DNA from: FEN-1279 sp964400285
GTDB taxonomy: Bacteria > Bacteroidota > Ignavibacteria > Tepidaquicellales > Tepidaquicellaceae
Direction: 5' to 3'
Assembly: GCA_964400285.1 (NCBI GenBank)
Contig: CAYNTK010000001.1
Coordinates: 417,422 to 481,421 of the forward strand
DNA length: 64,000 nt
Part shown: positions 26,514-36,400 of the stretch, piece by piece
Layout: each line of letters begins with the position of its first letter
Position numbering within the stretch: the first letter of the stretch is position 1
The notes under the pieces: generated by a model
Database searches by the model: none
What the model was told of the DNA's origin: nothing
What the model saw: only the letters and a program-made list of their open reading frames with translations
Translations under genes and position numbers: made by a program

Positions 26514-27204
26514 TAATCAAAGCTTTTAATAATTTTGAAAAGTTTTTATATGCTTTTTTTCCTGCTTTTATTACTTCAGAATGTTGGATAATATTAGTAG
26601 AAGTAATATCGAGCAAATTTGTAATGCAGGATATAGCAATTGTTTTAATACCAAGTTTATTAGCAAAAAGTATCTCGGGAATTGTCGACATACCCGCTGC
26701 ATCGATATTAAATTTTTTCCAGATATTAATTTCTGAATTAGTTTCATACATTGGACCACTTAAAGAGCAATAAGTTCCTGTATGTAATTTTATTTTATTT
26801 TTTTGTGCGATTTTTTTTACCCATTCCAAAAGATTAATATCATAAATGTTGCTTAATTTTTTAAATGAAATTTTTCTAAACATTAAATTTAAATGAGATG
26901 ATATAAGCATTAAATCTGCAACATTAAAATTAATATTAACTCCGCCTGCTGCATTAGTAATTATTAATAATTCTATTCCAAGTTTTTTTGCATAATCCAC
27001 ATTGAAATAAATCTTGTCTTTCGAATCAGTTTCGTAAAAATGATTTCTTCCTTGAAAAACTATTATTTCTTTATTTTCAATAAATCCTTTAATAATTTTT
27101 TTATGGTGTATCCCACTAATATCTTCAAAAAGAACACAATCTTTTTTTAGTCCATTTGAAAATTTATCGAGTCCCGAACCTAATATAATGCCTATTTTTT
27201 TCAT
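26503..27204 (-). CDS. punA: Purine-nucleoside phosphorylase
   Basis: 233 residues from the ATG at 27204 (an upstream in-frame TTG would add six residues). It is a trimeric-type PNP that splits inosine or guanosine to base and ribose-1-phosphate. IILGSGL, QGRNHFYE, ITNAAGGVN, GPMYETNSEI and the AAGMSTIPE motif are seen. It is short for the family (about 270 is usual), mainly through a compact N terminus. It connects with hpt for purine salvage. Confidence 0.93.
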   Translation of the reverse strand: MKKIGIILGSGLDKFSNGLKKDCVLFEDISGIHHKKIIKGFIENKEIIVFQGRNHFYETDSKDKIYFNVDYAKKLGIELLIITNAAGGVNINFNVADLMLISSHLNLMFRKISFKKLSNIYDINLLEWVKKIAQKNKIKLHTGTYCSLSGPMYETNSEINIWKKFNIDAAGMSTIPEILFANKLGIKTIAISCITNLLDITSTNIIQHSEVIKAGKKAYKNFSKLLKALINDY

Positions 27205-27288
27205 ATATGACAAAATAATCAAATTTTTAACTTTTATCTAAACATAAATTTAATCAAAAAATGTAGTGTTTATTTTTATAAACTTTTG

Positions 27289-27296
27289 TATCTTTA
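27289..27296 (+). promoter_or_regulatory. Candidate -7 element of the type IX cargo gene
   Basis: TATCTTTA differs from TAnnTTTG only at the last base and is 24 bases before the ATG at 27321, in a 117-base divergent intergenic region. Confidence 0.35.
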
Positions 27297-27320
27297 TCAA
27301 ATATAAACTAAAATTTTTTT

Positions 27321-28079
27321 ATGAAACAATTAATATTATTACTTAGCTTTTTAATAATAGTTACAACACAAACCAGTAGTCAGACTTTCGATTTTAATCG
27401 AACAAGTCCAAAAATAATGACTTATGATACTGCTGCACATATGAATTTTGTAGAGTACCATTTTAAACTAAAAAATACATCATCAACTCCGCAAAACTTT
27501 AAGTTAATTAAAATAAAAACATTAGTACCTTCAGGATGGGAAATATCAATTTGTTGTAAACTTGGTTGCCTTGCAAGTTCAGTTGATACGGTACCACCAA
27601 CAGGATATCCAGATAAATATACATTAGGTCCTGGAGAGACAGATTCAACTGTTGCATTAGATTTTCAACCAATTTTGAACACAACAGGAACTGCAATTGT
27701 AATTTTAAGAGCGTTTATAGAAACTAATCCTTCTAATTATAAACAAGATACTTGCATTCTTAATATTGTTAATACAATTGGAATTACTCCAATTTCAACT
27801 TTTGCAAATGAATATGATTTAAAACAAAATTATCCTAATCCATTTAATCCATCAACTTCGATTGAATTTTCATTAAAAAATAATTCTAATGTAAATTTAA
27901 TTATATATGATATAATGGGAAGGGAAGTAGCAAGATTAATAAACAATCAGAAATTAACTCAGGGAAAATATAAATATGATTTTAATGCAGGTGAATATAA
28001 TCTAAGTTCTGGAGTGTATTATTACAAATTGATAACAGGTGATTTTACATCAACAAAAAAGATGCTATTGGTAAAGTAA
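27321..28079 (+). CDS. Secreted protein with type IX (Por) sorting domain
   Basis: 252 residues. A signal peptide of about 20 residues is followed by a beta-rich domain (about 25-150) resembling an immunoglobulin-like or abnormal-spindle-type fold with several Cys (ICCKLGC), and then a C-terminal type IX sorting domain (about 165-252) beginning LKQNYPNPFNPSTSIEFSL and ending KKMLLVK. It is expected to reach the cell surface through type IX secretion. The cargo's role is unknown. It lies 3 bases before nuoI. Confidence 0.85.
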   Translation: MKQLILLLSFLIIVTTQTSSQTFDFNRTSPKIMTYDTAAHMNFVEYHFKLKNTSSTPQNFKLIKIKTLVPSGWEISICCKLGCLASSVDTVPPTGYPDKYTLGPGETDSTVALDFQPILNTTGTAIVILRAFIETNPSNYKQDTCILNIVNTIGITPISTFANEYDLKQNYPNPFNPSTSIEFSLKNNSNVNLIIYDIMGREVARLINNQKLTQGKYKYDFNAGEYNLSSGVYYYKLITGDFTSTKKMLLVK

Positions 28080-28082
28080 GTT

Positions 28083-28574
28083 ATGCCTATTACGAAATTA
28101 AAAGACCTTACGCTTTTAGAAAGAACTTATATTCCACAGATATTTAAAGGTCTTGTTCTTACTTTAAAGCAGGTATTTATTGAAAAATTTACAAGGCAAT
28201 ATCCAGAAGTTAAATGGTCTTCTCCAGATTCATTTAGGGGAAGACCAGTTCTTGTAATGGAAGAAAATGGCAAGGAAAGATGTGTTGCTTGTGGTTTATG
28301 TTCGAGGGTATGTCCTGCACTTGCAATTGAAGTTCAAGCTGCAGAAACTGAAGATGAGAAAGAGCGATACCCAGAGAAATTTGAAATTAATATGATTAGA
28401 TGTATATATTGCGGATTTTGTGAAGAAGTATGTCCAGAGGAAGCTATAATTATGAGTGATGAGTTCGAACTTGTTTTTACATCACAAAAGGAAGCGGTAT
28501 TTGGAAAAGATAAACTTTTGATTCCAAAGAAAAAACTCGAGAAAAGATTAAAATTTTTAAGGGAGAACAGATAG
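28083..28574 (+). CDS. nuoI: NADH-quinone oxidoreductase subunit I (NuoI-like 2x[4Fe-4S] ferredoxin)
   Basis: 163 residues with two CxxCxxCxxxCP clusters, Cys67/70/73/77 and Cys107/110/113/117, and a NuoI-like N-terminal amphipathic helix (FKGLVLTLKQVF) and RQYPEVKW. NuoI carries electrons through the peripheral arm of complex I. It is not in a nuo operon here: its neighbours are two type IX cargo genes. nuoK and nuoL are 17 kb away. A related ferredoxin is possible but the NuoI N-terminal pattern is good. Confidence 0.88.
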   Translation: MPITKLKDLTLLERTYIPQIFKGLVLTLKQVFIEKFTRQYPEVKWSSPDSFRGRPVLVMEENGKERCVACGLCSRVCPALAIEVQAAETEDEKERYPEKFEINMIRCIYCGFCEEVCPEEAIIMSDEFELVFTSQKEAVFGKDKLLIPKKKLEKRLKFLRENR

Positions 28575-28576
28575 AT

Positions 28577-29236
28577 TTGAAAAAAATATCTGTAATATTA
28601 TCTTTAATTTTACTTAATATTAACATATATGCTATGCAGGATAGCATTATGTCTATTTCTGAGTTTTCTGCGAGATTAAAAAAGGGAAACATATATTTAC
28701 GATGGGTTATTCGAGATATTCCACAGGTTTCAAAAGTAAAAATAGAAGTAAAAAATCCCGAAGAAAATATATTTCATTTAGTCGATGATATTGGAATTGA
28801 AAATTATTCAAAAAGATTTAAAAAAGACTCAATAGACTATTTACAATATAATTATACTTACAAACCACTTAGAAATGGCGTGTATTTTTTCAAAGTAAGT
28901 TTAATAGATAAGAACCTCAATATTAAAAATACTGATGAGATTAAAATAGGTGTATCAGATATAGTTGAGTTTAAATTACATCAGAATTCGCCTAATCCAT
29001 TCAATCCTTCAACCAGCATTAGTTATGAATTATTTTCGGCTACAAAAGTAACTCTTAAAATTTATTCACTCGACGGAAAAGAAATAGAAGTGCTTGTAGA
29101 TGATTTTCAGAATCCAGGTACTTATAAAATTGAGTTCAACGCAACAAAATATTCAGACCTTTCAAGCGGGATTTATTTTTATAAACTCCAAACTGATCAT
29201 TCTTCTGATATAAAGAAGATGATTTTCACAAAGTAA
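28577..29236 (+). CDS. Secreted protein with type IX (Por) sorting domain
   Basis: 219 residues. A signal peptide (about 1-19, ending IYA) is followed by a short domain (about 25-130) with Ig/FnIII-like strand spacing, and then a sorting domain from about 135 (LHQNSPNPFNPSTSISYEL) ending in KKMIFTK. It starts at TTG 28577, two bases after the nuoI stop; the function is unknown. Confidence 0.82.
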   Translation: MKKISVILSLILLNINIYAMQDSIMSISEFSARLKKGNIYLRWVIRDIPQVSKVKIEVKNPEENIFHLVDDIGIENYSKRFKKDSIDYLQYNYTYKPLRNGVYFFKVSLIDKNLNIKNTDEIKIGVSDIVEFKLHQNSPNPFNPSTSISYELFSATKVTLKIYSLDGKEIEVLVDDFQNPGTYKIEFNATKYSDLSSGIYFYKLQTDHSSDIKKMIFTK

Positions 29237-29299
29237 TTAAATCAAATATTTTAGATTGAAGATTTTTTATTATTTAAGTATGTTATTTTATAAGATATT

Positions 29300-30613
29300 A
29301 TGGTAGAATTAGAATCGACATTATTCGAAATTATTGTAATTTTTATCCTTATTTTTTTTAGTGCAATATTTGTTGCAATGGAATTTTCTATGATTCGTGT
29401 TAGAAATTCCGAACTCGAACCATTAATAGAGCAGGGAAATAAGAAAGCAAAAAAAGTTTTAGAAATTAAGGAGCATATAGATTGGTATATATCTGCGGCA
29501 CAACTTGGAATAACACTTGTTAGCTTAATTTTAGGTTGGTTATTTGAAGGACTAATAACAGAAAAAATTTTATTGCCTATTTTTAAATATTTTAATATTA
29601 ACTTCCCTTACGTAAGAAATTTATCATTAATAATTGGAATATTAATAGCCACATATTTAGCAGTTACATTTGGAGAGCTTATACCAAAATCTATAGCAAT
29701 AAAATATCCGAAAAACGTTTCTCTTTGGCTTGCAATTCCTTTAATCATGTTTAATAAAATATTTAAACCACTTATTTGGGCATTTAACACAAGTGCAAAT
29801 GGATTTTTAAAAATTATTGGAATTGAACCAGTAAAAAGAGATGTGATGACACACTCGGAAGCTGAGTTAAGATTTTTAATTTCCGAAGGAAGGAAAACAG
29901 GTGTAATAGATTCCACTGAGCATCAGTTAATAGAAAAGATTTTCGATTTTAATGATAAAACAGCAAAGGATATTATGATACCAAGAAACAAAATGATTGC
30001 TATAGATATTGAAGAGAATAGAGAGAAAATTATACAGACAATTATAGAAGAAGGATATTCCAGAATACCGGTTTATAAGGAAACAATAGATAATATTATC
30101 GGGATTTTATACTCAAAAGATTTAATAAGTGCAGCGGAGCATAAAGAATTAATATTACTTCAAGATATATTAAGACCTGCTAACTTTATCCCTGAAACAA
30201 AACATATTGGAGAAATATTAAAGGAATTTCAAAAGAAACGAGTTCATATTGGTGTTGTAGTTAATGAGCATGGAGGAGTAGAAGGATTAATAACGCTGGA
30301 GGATATAATAGAAGAAATAGTTGGTGAAATAGAAGATGAATATGATACAGAGACGAGAAATATTGCGAGAGATAAACTCGGAATATTTTTAGTGAATCCA
30401 GAAATTAGCATTGAAGAATTTAATAAAAAATTTTCATCCGATATCCCCGAAAATCCAGACGAATATTTAACATTAAGTGGATTTCTGCAAATGGTTACAG
30501 GACACGTTCCCGAAATATACGAACGGATAGATTATAAAGATTTAATTTTTACTATTATGAAAAAAGCAGGAAATACATTATTACAAGTAAAAATACAAAG
30601 GATGGTTGTATGA
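29300..30613 (+). CDS. CorC/HlyC family transporter (CNNM-CBS-CorC_HlyC)
   Basis: 437 residues. The DUF21/CNNM membrane domain (about 1-195, four helices, with FSAIFVAMEFSMIRVR) is followed by a CBS pair (about 215-335; IMIPRNKMIAID and RIPVYKETIDNIIG) and the C-terminal CorC_HlyC domain (about 350-437). Such proteins are linked to Mg2+/Co2+ export, though the old name is hemolysin. Its stop overlaps the mlaE start (ATGA at 30610). Confidence 0.93.
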   Translation: MVELESTLFEIIVIFILIFFSAIFVAMEFSMIRVRNSELEPLIEQGNKKAKKVLEIKEHIDWYISAAQLGITLVSLILGWLFEGLITEKILLPIFKYFNINFPYVRNLSLIIGILIATYLAVTFGELIPKSIAIKYPKNVSLWLAIPLIMFNKIFKPLIWAFNTSANGFLKIIGIEPVKRDVMTHSEAELRFLISEGRKTGVIDSTEHQLIEKIFDFNDKTAKDIMIPRNKMIAIDIEENREKIIQTIIEEGYSRIPVYKETIDNIIGILYSKDLISAAEHKELILLQDILRPANFIPETKHIGEILKEFQKKRVHIGVVVNEHGGVEGLITLEDIIEEIVGEIEDEYDTETRNIARDKLGIFLVNPEISIEEFNKKFSSDIPENPDEYLTLSGFLQMVTGHVPEIYERIDYKDLIFTIMKKAGNTLLQVKIQRMVV

Positions 30614-31377
30614 TTTTAGAGTTTATCAAAAGAAAAACTTTTACTTTTTTTGAAGACATTGAAAATTTTGCTAGATTATTTTTGAATATCATAAAAAGTT
30701 TACCGAGAGTTTTTAAAGATAGAAAATTAATAATAGAGCAAATGGTTCATGTTGGAGTGAATTCTTTTGTTTTAGTATCTATAATTGGATTATTTACAGG
30801 TGCAGTATCAGCATGGCAGGTTGCTTATCAAATTAGGGGAATAATGCCTTTAAGTTATCTTGGTTCTGCTACTCCGAAGGCAATTATCATTGAATTAGGT
30901 CCTGTTCTTGCTGCTATAGTTCTTGCAGGTAGAGTTGGAGCATCTATTTCAGCGGAACTTGGAACTATGAAAGTTACCGAACAAATTGATGCGCTTGAAT
31001 CGATGGCAATAAATCCTGCACGATATCTTGCAATGCCAAGAGTTGTTGCTACAACACTTATGATGCCAGTTCTTGTAGTTTACGCAAGTTCAGTTGCTAT
31101 ATTAGGATGTTATTTAGTTTCGACAATTTTTCTCGATGTTTCGGGTGAGGTTTTTATGAATGGATTTAGAAAATCTCTGGAATATAAAGATATATATTCT
31201 GGTGCTATTAAAGCACTTTTCTTTGGATTTTCCATTTCGACGATAGGATGTTTTGTTGGTTTTCATACAGAAGGTGGAGCTCAAGGTGTAGGACTTTCTA
31301 CTATTAAATCTTTTGTTATATGTGCGGCTACCATTTTAATTCTTGATGCACTACTTTGGAATTTTCTTATTGGTTGA
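30610..31377 (+). CDS. mlaE: MlaE-family ABC transporter permease
   Basis: 255 residues with five to six helices and the MlaE signature: GLFTGAVSAWQVAYQ, ELGPVLAAIVLAGRVGASISAELGTMKVTEQIDALE and GCFVGFHTEGGAQGVG. It would move phospholipids between the inner and outer membranes. The usual mlaF ATPase and mlaD genes do not follow; the next feature is a tRNA, so partners must be elsewhere. Confidence 0.93.
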   Translation: MILEFIKRKTFTFFEDIENFARLFLNIIKSLPRVFKDRKLIIEQMVHVGVNSFVLVSIIGLFTGAVSAWQVAYQIRGIMPLSYLGSATPKAIIIELGPVLAAIVLAGRVGASISAELGTMKVTEQIDALESMAINPARYLAMPRVVATTLMMPVLVVYASSVAILGCYLVSTIFLDVSGEVFMNGFRKSLEYKDIYSGAIKALFFGFSISTIGCFVGFHTEGGAQGVGLSTIKSFVICAATILILDALLWNFLIG

Positions 31378-31427
31378 TAAAAACTTCCATTTAAGTTAAA
31401 ATTAAAATTGATTAAATTTAATAATTA

Positions 31428-31502
31428 GGGCAATTGGCACAGTTTGGTTAGCGCGCTTCCTTCACACGGAAGAGGTCACTGGTTCGAGTCCAGTATTGCC
31501 CA
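31428..31502 (+). tRNA. tRNA-Val (anticodon CAC)
   Basis: Full cloverleaf. The acceptor is GGGCAAT (31428-31434) with ATTGCCC (31495-31501), the D-arm GCAC...GCGC, the anticodon stem CTTCC/GGAAG with loop TTCACAC (anticodon CAC, Val GTG), and the T-arm ACTGGTTCGAGTCCAGT. The discriminator is A, and CCA is not encoded (the next bases are CA). Confidence 0.95.
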
Positions 31503-31512
31503 CATAGAATCA

Positions 31513-32802
31513 ATGAATCTTCTTTTTAAAAATATCCATATAGTTTCACCAAGTGATAAAATAAATGAACAAAATGATTTATTAATCATAAATGGTGCTA
31601 TTAATAAAATTCAAAAAGATATTTCTGTGGATGATTTTGAAAATATTGAAATAATAGACGGAAGTAATCTCACGTGTGTTCCAGGTTTTTTTGATATGCA
31701 CGTCCATTTCAGAGAGCCTGGACAAACCGAAAAAGAAGATTTGGTTAGCGGGAGTAATTCTGCTATGAATGGTGGATTTACGGGTGTTCTTTGTATGCCT
31801 AATACCAAACCTCCTCTGGATTCAAAAAAAATGATTGAATCGCTAAAAAATAAATCAGAAAATTTTCTAATTGATATATATTTTTCAGGATGTATTACTC
31901 AAAATAGAGAAGGGGAAAAAATTGTTCATAGCATACAAGATTTAATAAATGCAGGTATAAGGGCATTTACTGATGACGGTAGTGCTGTGAATGATGAGAA
32001 TATAATGAAAAAAATTTTAGAAATTAGTGCTGAATTCGAGATACCAGTATTACAACATTGTGAAGACCCTTCGTTAATGAGAAATGGAGTGATAAATGAA
32101 GGGATTATTTCCAAAAAACTTGGAATAACTGGCATACCAGCTTCGAGTGAAATTTCTGTAATTGAAAAAGATATAAATACTGCATTATTTATAAATGGCT
32201 CAAGATACCACGTTCAACATATTTCTTGTGGGGATAGTGTGGAAATTATTAAGAAAGGTAAGAGCTTAAATCAATATATTACTTGTGAAGCTTGTCCACA
32301 TCATTTTATTTTGAATGAAGAAAGCATCGAATTATATGGAACTAATGCAAAGATGAATCCACCATTAAGAACGATAGATGATGTAATTAAAATTAAAAAA
32401 GGATTAAACGAAGATGTAATTGATGTTATATGCACAGACCACGCACCACACACAATAGAAGAAAAAGCAAAAGGAATAAATGACGCACCATTTGGAATTA
32501 TAGGTCTGGAGACATGTATAGGATTAACTTTTACTTATTTGGTTAAAGAAGGTATAATAAGTTTCGAAAAAATGATTGAAAAAATGTCGATAAATCCAAG
32601 AAAATTACTTGGATTATCATCAATACATATTAAAGAAGGAGAAGATGCAAATTTGACAATTTTAAATCTAAACGAAGAATGGATAATCGATAAAAGTAAA
32701 TTTTTATCAAAAAGCAGAAATACACCATTCGATAGATTTAAAGTTATTTGTAAACCTTTTGCAGTAATAAATAATAATAAAATTCATTATTGTGATTTAT
32801 AA
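31513..32802 (+). CDS. pyrC: Dihydroorotase
   Basis: 429-residue class I dihydroorotase of pyrimidine synthesis. Metal ligands DMHVH (His63, His65) with FREPGQTEKED, NTKPP, the ITCEACPHHF region and TDHAPH are all present. The reading frame extends upstream through the tRNA gene, but the ATG at 31513 aligns with the normal N terminus and lies 11 bases after the tRNA. Confidence 0.96.
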   Translation: MNLLFKNIHIVSPSDKINEQNDLLIINGAINKIQKDISVDDFENIEIIDGSNLTCVPGFFDMHVHFREPGQTEKEDLVSGSNSAMNGGFTGVLCMPNTKPPLDSKKMIESLKNKSENFLIDIYFSGCITQNREGEKIVHSIQDLINAGIRAFTDDGSAVNDENIMKKILEISAEFEIPVLQHCEDPSLMRNGVINEGIISKKLGITGIPASSEISVIEKDINTALFINGSRYHVQHISCGDSVEIIKKGKSLNQYITCEACPHHFILNEESIELYGTNAKMNPPLRTIDDVIKIKKGLNEDVIDVICTDHAPHTIEEKAKGINDAPFGIIGLETCIGLTFTYLVKEGIISFEKMIEKMSINPRKLLGLSSIHIKEGEDANLTILNLNEEWIIDKSKFLSKSRNTPFDRFKVICKPFAVINNNKIHYCDL

Positions 32803-32805
32803 AAG

Positions 32806-33600
32806 ATGGGAAAAATAATATCAGTATGTATATCTAAAGGAGGAGTTGGTAAAACTACAACAGCAGTAAATCTTGCTGCATCTCTTGCTGTTGCGGAAAA
32901 GAAAACACTGCTTATAGATGTTGACCCTTTTGGTTCATCAGCTATTGCGTTGGGTTTTACATCTGATAAGATAAAAGCTGGTATTTATGAAATATTCAGT
33001 TTTACAAAATCTATACAATACACAATTCATAAAACTGAATTGGAATATTTGGATTTTGTTCCTGCAAATATTAGTTCTATTCAACTTGATGATAAATTTG
33101 CAAAATCATCCGAAAACAGAATAATTCTGAAAAATGCATTGAAGGAAATCAAAAGCTTATATGATTTTATTATAATTGATTGTCCTCCTGTTTTAAGAGG
33201 TATAACAACAAATGCCTTGACTGCATCGGATTCAATTTTAATTCCAGTAAAATGTGGACATTTATCTTTAGATGCAGTTGATAAACTATTTAATTATATA
33301 ACATGGATTCACGAAATTTCAAATCCTGAACTTAAAGTTGAAGGTATTTTGATGACTATGTATGAAAAAAATTCTAAAGTTACTGAAATATCCGAAAGGG
33401 AATTAAAATTAAAATATAATGAATATTTATTAAAGACAAATATTCCAGTTTCAAGTTTATTGAATGAAGCAACATTTTATGGGAAACCGCTTTGTTTATA
33501 TAGAATAAACTCACTAGGAGCAATAGCATATTTAAATTTGGCTTATGAATTAATTATTAAAAATAATCCTAATACTAATAATGGCAGAAATTCCGAATAA
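32806..33600 (+). CDS. parA: ParA/Soj-family ATPase
   Basis: 264 residues. The deviant Walker A KGGVGKTTT is at 11-19, the DVDPFGS (A') motif follows, and IIDCPPV is Walker B. It has the ParA/Soj layout without an N-terminal DNA-binding extension. No parB or parS is recognised nearby, so it may act in chromosome segregation with distant partners or position another cargo. It overlaps valS by 20 bases. Confidence 0.85.
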   Translation: MGKIISVCISKGGVGKTTTAVNLAASLAVAEKKTLLIDVDPFGSSAIALGFTSDKIKAGIYEIFSFTKSIQYTIHKTELEYLDFVPANISSIQLDDKFAKSSENRIILKNALKEIKSLYDFIIIDCPPVLRGITTNALTASDSILIPVKCGHLSLDAVDKLFNYITWIHEISNPELKVEGILMTMYEKNSKVTEISERELKLKYNEYLLKTNIPVSSLLNEATFYGKPLCLYRINSLGAIAYLNLAYELIIKNNPNTNNGRNSE

Positions 33601-36202
33601 ATATGACATAAAAAAAGTTGAACAAAAGTGGCAAAGCTTTTGGGAAAATAATGAAATTTATAAATCAACAATAAATAAAAATAAGAAAAAGTATTCTGTA
33701 GTTATTCCTCCTCCTAACGTAACAGGAATTTTACATATTGGACATATACTAAATAATACTATTCAGGATATCTATTGTAGATGGAAAAGGATGAAAGGTT
33801 TTGAGGTATGCTGGGTACCGGGAACAGACCACGCTGGAATTTCTACACAACTGATGGTAGAAAAAAGTCTTAATGAAAAAGGTATAAAAAAAGAGGATAT
33901 AGGTAGAGAAGAATTTGTTAAGAAAGTTTGGGAATGGAAAGAAAAACACGGCGGAATTATCTTAAAACAGCTTAAAAAACTCGGTGTTTCGGTGGATTGG
34001 TCAAAAGAGCGATTCACTCTCGATGAAGGACTTTCAAGAGCTGTTAAAGAGGTTTTTGTAGATTTATATAAAAAGGGATTAATTTACAAAGGTAAAAGAA
34101 TAATCAACTGGGACCCCCTTACTCAAACAGCATTAAGCGATGATGAAATTGAATTTAAAGAAGTTAAAGGAAAACTGTATTATATTAAATATCCTGTTGT
34201 AGATTCAAAAGAATTCTTAACTATTGCAACCACAAGACCCGAAACAATGCTCGGTGATACAGCAGTAGCAGTAAATCCTTTAGATAAAAGATATAACCAT
34301 CTAAAAAATAAACAAGTTATACTACCTTTAGTAAATAAAAAAATACCTGTTATTTTTGATGAATACGTCGATATGGAATTTGGAACTGGAGCTTTAAAAA
34401 TCACACCTTCACACGATATGAATGACTTTGAAATCGGAAAAAAACACAACTTACCTCAAGTTAATATACTAACTAAAGATGGAAAACTTAACGAGAATGG
34501 TCTTGAATTTCAAGGTCTCGGAGTGAATGAAGCTCGTAAAAAAGTGGTGAAAAAGCTCAAAGAAGAGGGATATTTTATTAAAGATGAGGATTATACTCAT
34601 AACGTTTCTTTCGCATCAAAATCCGGTGCAACAATAGAACCAAAGGTTTCTGACCAGTGGTTTGTTTCTATGAAAAAACTCGCAGAACCAGCGATAAAGG
34701 TTGTTAAAGAAGGCAAAATTAAGTTCTTCCCTGAAAGATATACTAAAGTTTATTTCCACTGGATGGATAATATTCGCGATTGGTGTATCTCTCGTCAGCT
34801 ATGGTGGGGACATCAGATTCCAATCTGGTATAAAAAAGAATCGGGTGAAATTTATTGCGATACAAAGCCACCACAAGATATTGAAAACTGGACTCAAGAA
34901 CCCGATGTTCTTGATACATGGTTTTCTTCCTGGCTTTGGCCTATTAGTGTATTTGGTTGGGAAAACCGTCCCGATGAGGATAAAAATGAACAACTTAATT
35001 ACTATTATCCTACGGACTTTCTTGCTACTGCTGCAGATATCATTTTCCTTTGGGTTGCACGTATGATTATGGCAGGATTGGAATACAGAAAAGATATCCC
35101 TTTCAAAGAAGTATATTTCAATTCCATAGTCCGTGACGGAAAAGGTAGAAAAATGTCAAAAACCCTTGGCAACTCTCCCGACCCACTCGTTGTTATGGAT
35201 AAATATGGCACCGATGCCTTAAGATTTACACTCGTTTACCTTGCTCCACTTGGAAATGATGTTCTTTTCGATGAAGATAAAACAGAAATCGGAAGGAATT
35301 TTGTTACTAAACTTTGGAATGCCGGCAGATTTCTTTTAATGAATAAAGATAAAATTTATTCTTCTTCTGAATTCGGAAATCAACTCCTCGAAGACGACTT
35401 CATCGATAAATGGCTCGATAGCAGGTTTAATTCCGAACTCGAAGAAGTTGAAAAATGTCTTACTGAATATAAACTCAATGATTATACAAAAGCATTGTAT
35501 AACTTTGTCTGGAGTGATTTTTGCGATTGGTATATAGAAATTTTAAAAGTTAAAATCGCAAAATATCCCGAATCTGCAAAATTCATCATTGATAAAGCAT
35601 TAAGCATTTATGAAAGCATTATTAAACTGCTTCATCCCGTAATTCCATTTGTCACGGAAGAAATTTGGCACATACTCGACGAAAGCAGGGAAGGGAAAAG
35701 TATATCATTTGCTAATTTCCCTGATATCCAAAAAGAAAAAATAAATCTCGAAAGCGAAAAAGAATTTGAAGAGTTTAAAGAAATCGTAAGCGGAATCCGT
35801 AACCTTAAAGCCGAAAACGATATACCTTATTCCGAAAAAAGTAAAGCATTTGTAATTTGTTCGGGTGAACTTGCAGAAAAAACCTTCGATGAATATTACA
35901 CTTATATTTTTAACCTATGCAATCTCGCTTCACTCGAAAAAGTTAAAAAACTCAAAGGTGACAAATACCTTAGCAAAGTATTAGTCGATTTTGAAATCCA
36001 TATTCCCTTTGAAGTTAGCAAAAAACAAATCGAAAAATTTAAAAAAGAAATCGAAAACCTCGAGAAATATATTGCTAATATAAACAAGAAATTATCAAAT
36101 CGAAATTTTGTAGAAAAAGCTCCCGCAGATTTAGTAGAAAATGAAAAAGCAAAGATGGAAGAGGCAAAATGTAAGTTGGAGAAACTAAAGAAACTGATAT
36201 AA
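33581..36202 (+). CDS. valS: Valyl-tRNA synthetase
   Basis: 873-residue class I synthetase. HIGH is at 52-55 (LHIGHI), the editing domain contains ATTRPETMLGDTAV and THDMNDFE-like PSHDMNDFEIG, and KMSKT is at 524-528. The anticodon-binding domain is followed by the C-terminal coiled coil (about 805-873) typical of ValRS. It is near a tRNA-Val gene, but that gene lies two genes upstream and shares no visible leader. Confidence 0.97.
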   Translation: MAEIPNKYDIKKVEQKWQSFWENNEIYKSTINKNKKKYSVVIPPPNVTGILHIGHILNNTIQDIYCRWKRMKGFEVCWVPGTDHAGISTQLMVEKSLNEKGIKKEDIGREEFVKKVWEWKEKHGGIILKQLKKLGVSVDWSKERFTLDEGLSRAVKEVFVDLYKKGLIYKGKRIINWDPLTQTALSDDEIEFKEVKGKLYYIKYPVVDSKEFLTIATTRPETMLGDTAVAVNPLDKRYNHLKNKQVILPLVNKKIPVIFDEYVDMEFGTGALKITPSHDMNDFEIGKKHNLPQVNILTKDGKLNENGLEFQGLGVNEARKKVVKKLKEEGYFIKDEDYTHNVSFASKSGATIEPKVSDQWFVSMKKLAEPAIKVVKEGKIKFFPERYTKVYFHWMDNIRDWCISRQLWWGHQIPIWYKKESGEIYCDTKPPQDIENWTQEPDVLDTWFSSWLWPISVFGWENRPDEDKNEQLNYYYPTDFLATAADIIFLWVARMIMAGLEYRKDIPFKEVYFNSIVRDGKGRKMSKTLGNSPDPLVVMDKYGTDALRFTLVYLAPLGNDVLFDEDKTEIGRNFVTKLWNAGRFLLMNKDKIYSSSEFGNQLLEDDFIDKWLDSRFNSELEEVEKCLTEYKLNDYTKALYNFVWSDFCDWYIEILKVKIAKYPESAKFIIDKALSIYESIIKLLHPVIPFVTEEIWHILDESREGKSISFANFPDIQKEKINLESEKEFEEFKEIVSGIRNLKAENDIPYSEKSKAFVICSGELAEKTFDEYYTYIFNLCNLASLEKVKKLKGDKYLSKVLVDFEIHIPFEVSKKQIEKFKKEIENLEKYIANINKKLSNRNFVEKAPADLVENEKAKMEEAKCKLEKLKKLI

Positions 36203-36342
36203 CGTATAAAGTTATTCATTACAAAAGAAATTTGTATTTCTTGACAAGAATAAAGAATATGCAAAAAGATGACAATATTGTAAGAGTGGAAGACTAAAAA
36301 CGATTCTTATAAAAAAACTCAAGTATTATATGTAATTATATA

Positions 36343-36380
36343 AAAAAAACATTCCCAAATCTCTTTGGGAACGTTTTTTA
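36343..36380. terminator. Bidirectional terminator between valS and the convergent GTPase gene
   Basis: AACATTCCCAAA pairs with TTTGGGAACGTT (one A-C mismatch) around a 4-base loop, flanked by an A-run and a T-run. It serves both convergent genes. The remaining 140 bases after valS show only a small palindrome (TTCTTGACAAGAA, 36239-36251). Confidence 0.9.
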
Positions 36381-36400
36381 TATTTATAAGTACAATAACT

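Noticed and set aside
31444..31512. N-terminal extension of the dihydroorotase frame
   Set aside because: It lies inside the tRNA-Val gene; the conserved N terminus starts at 31513.
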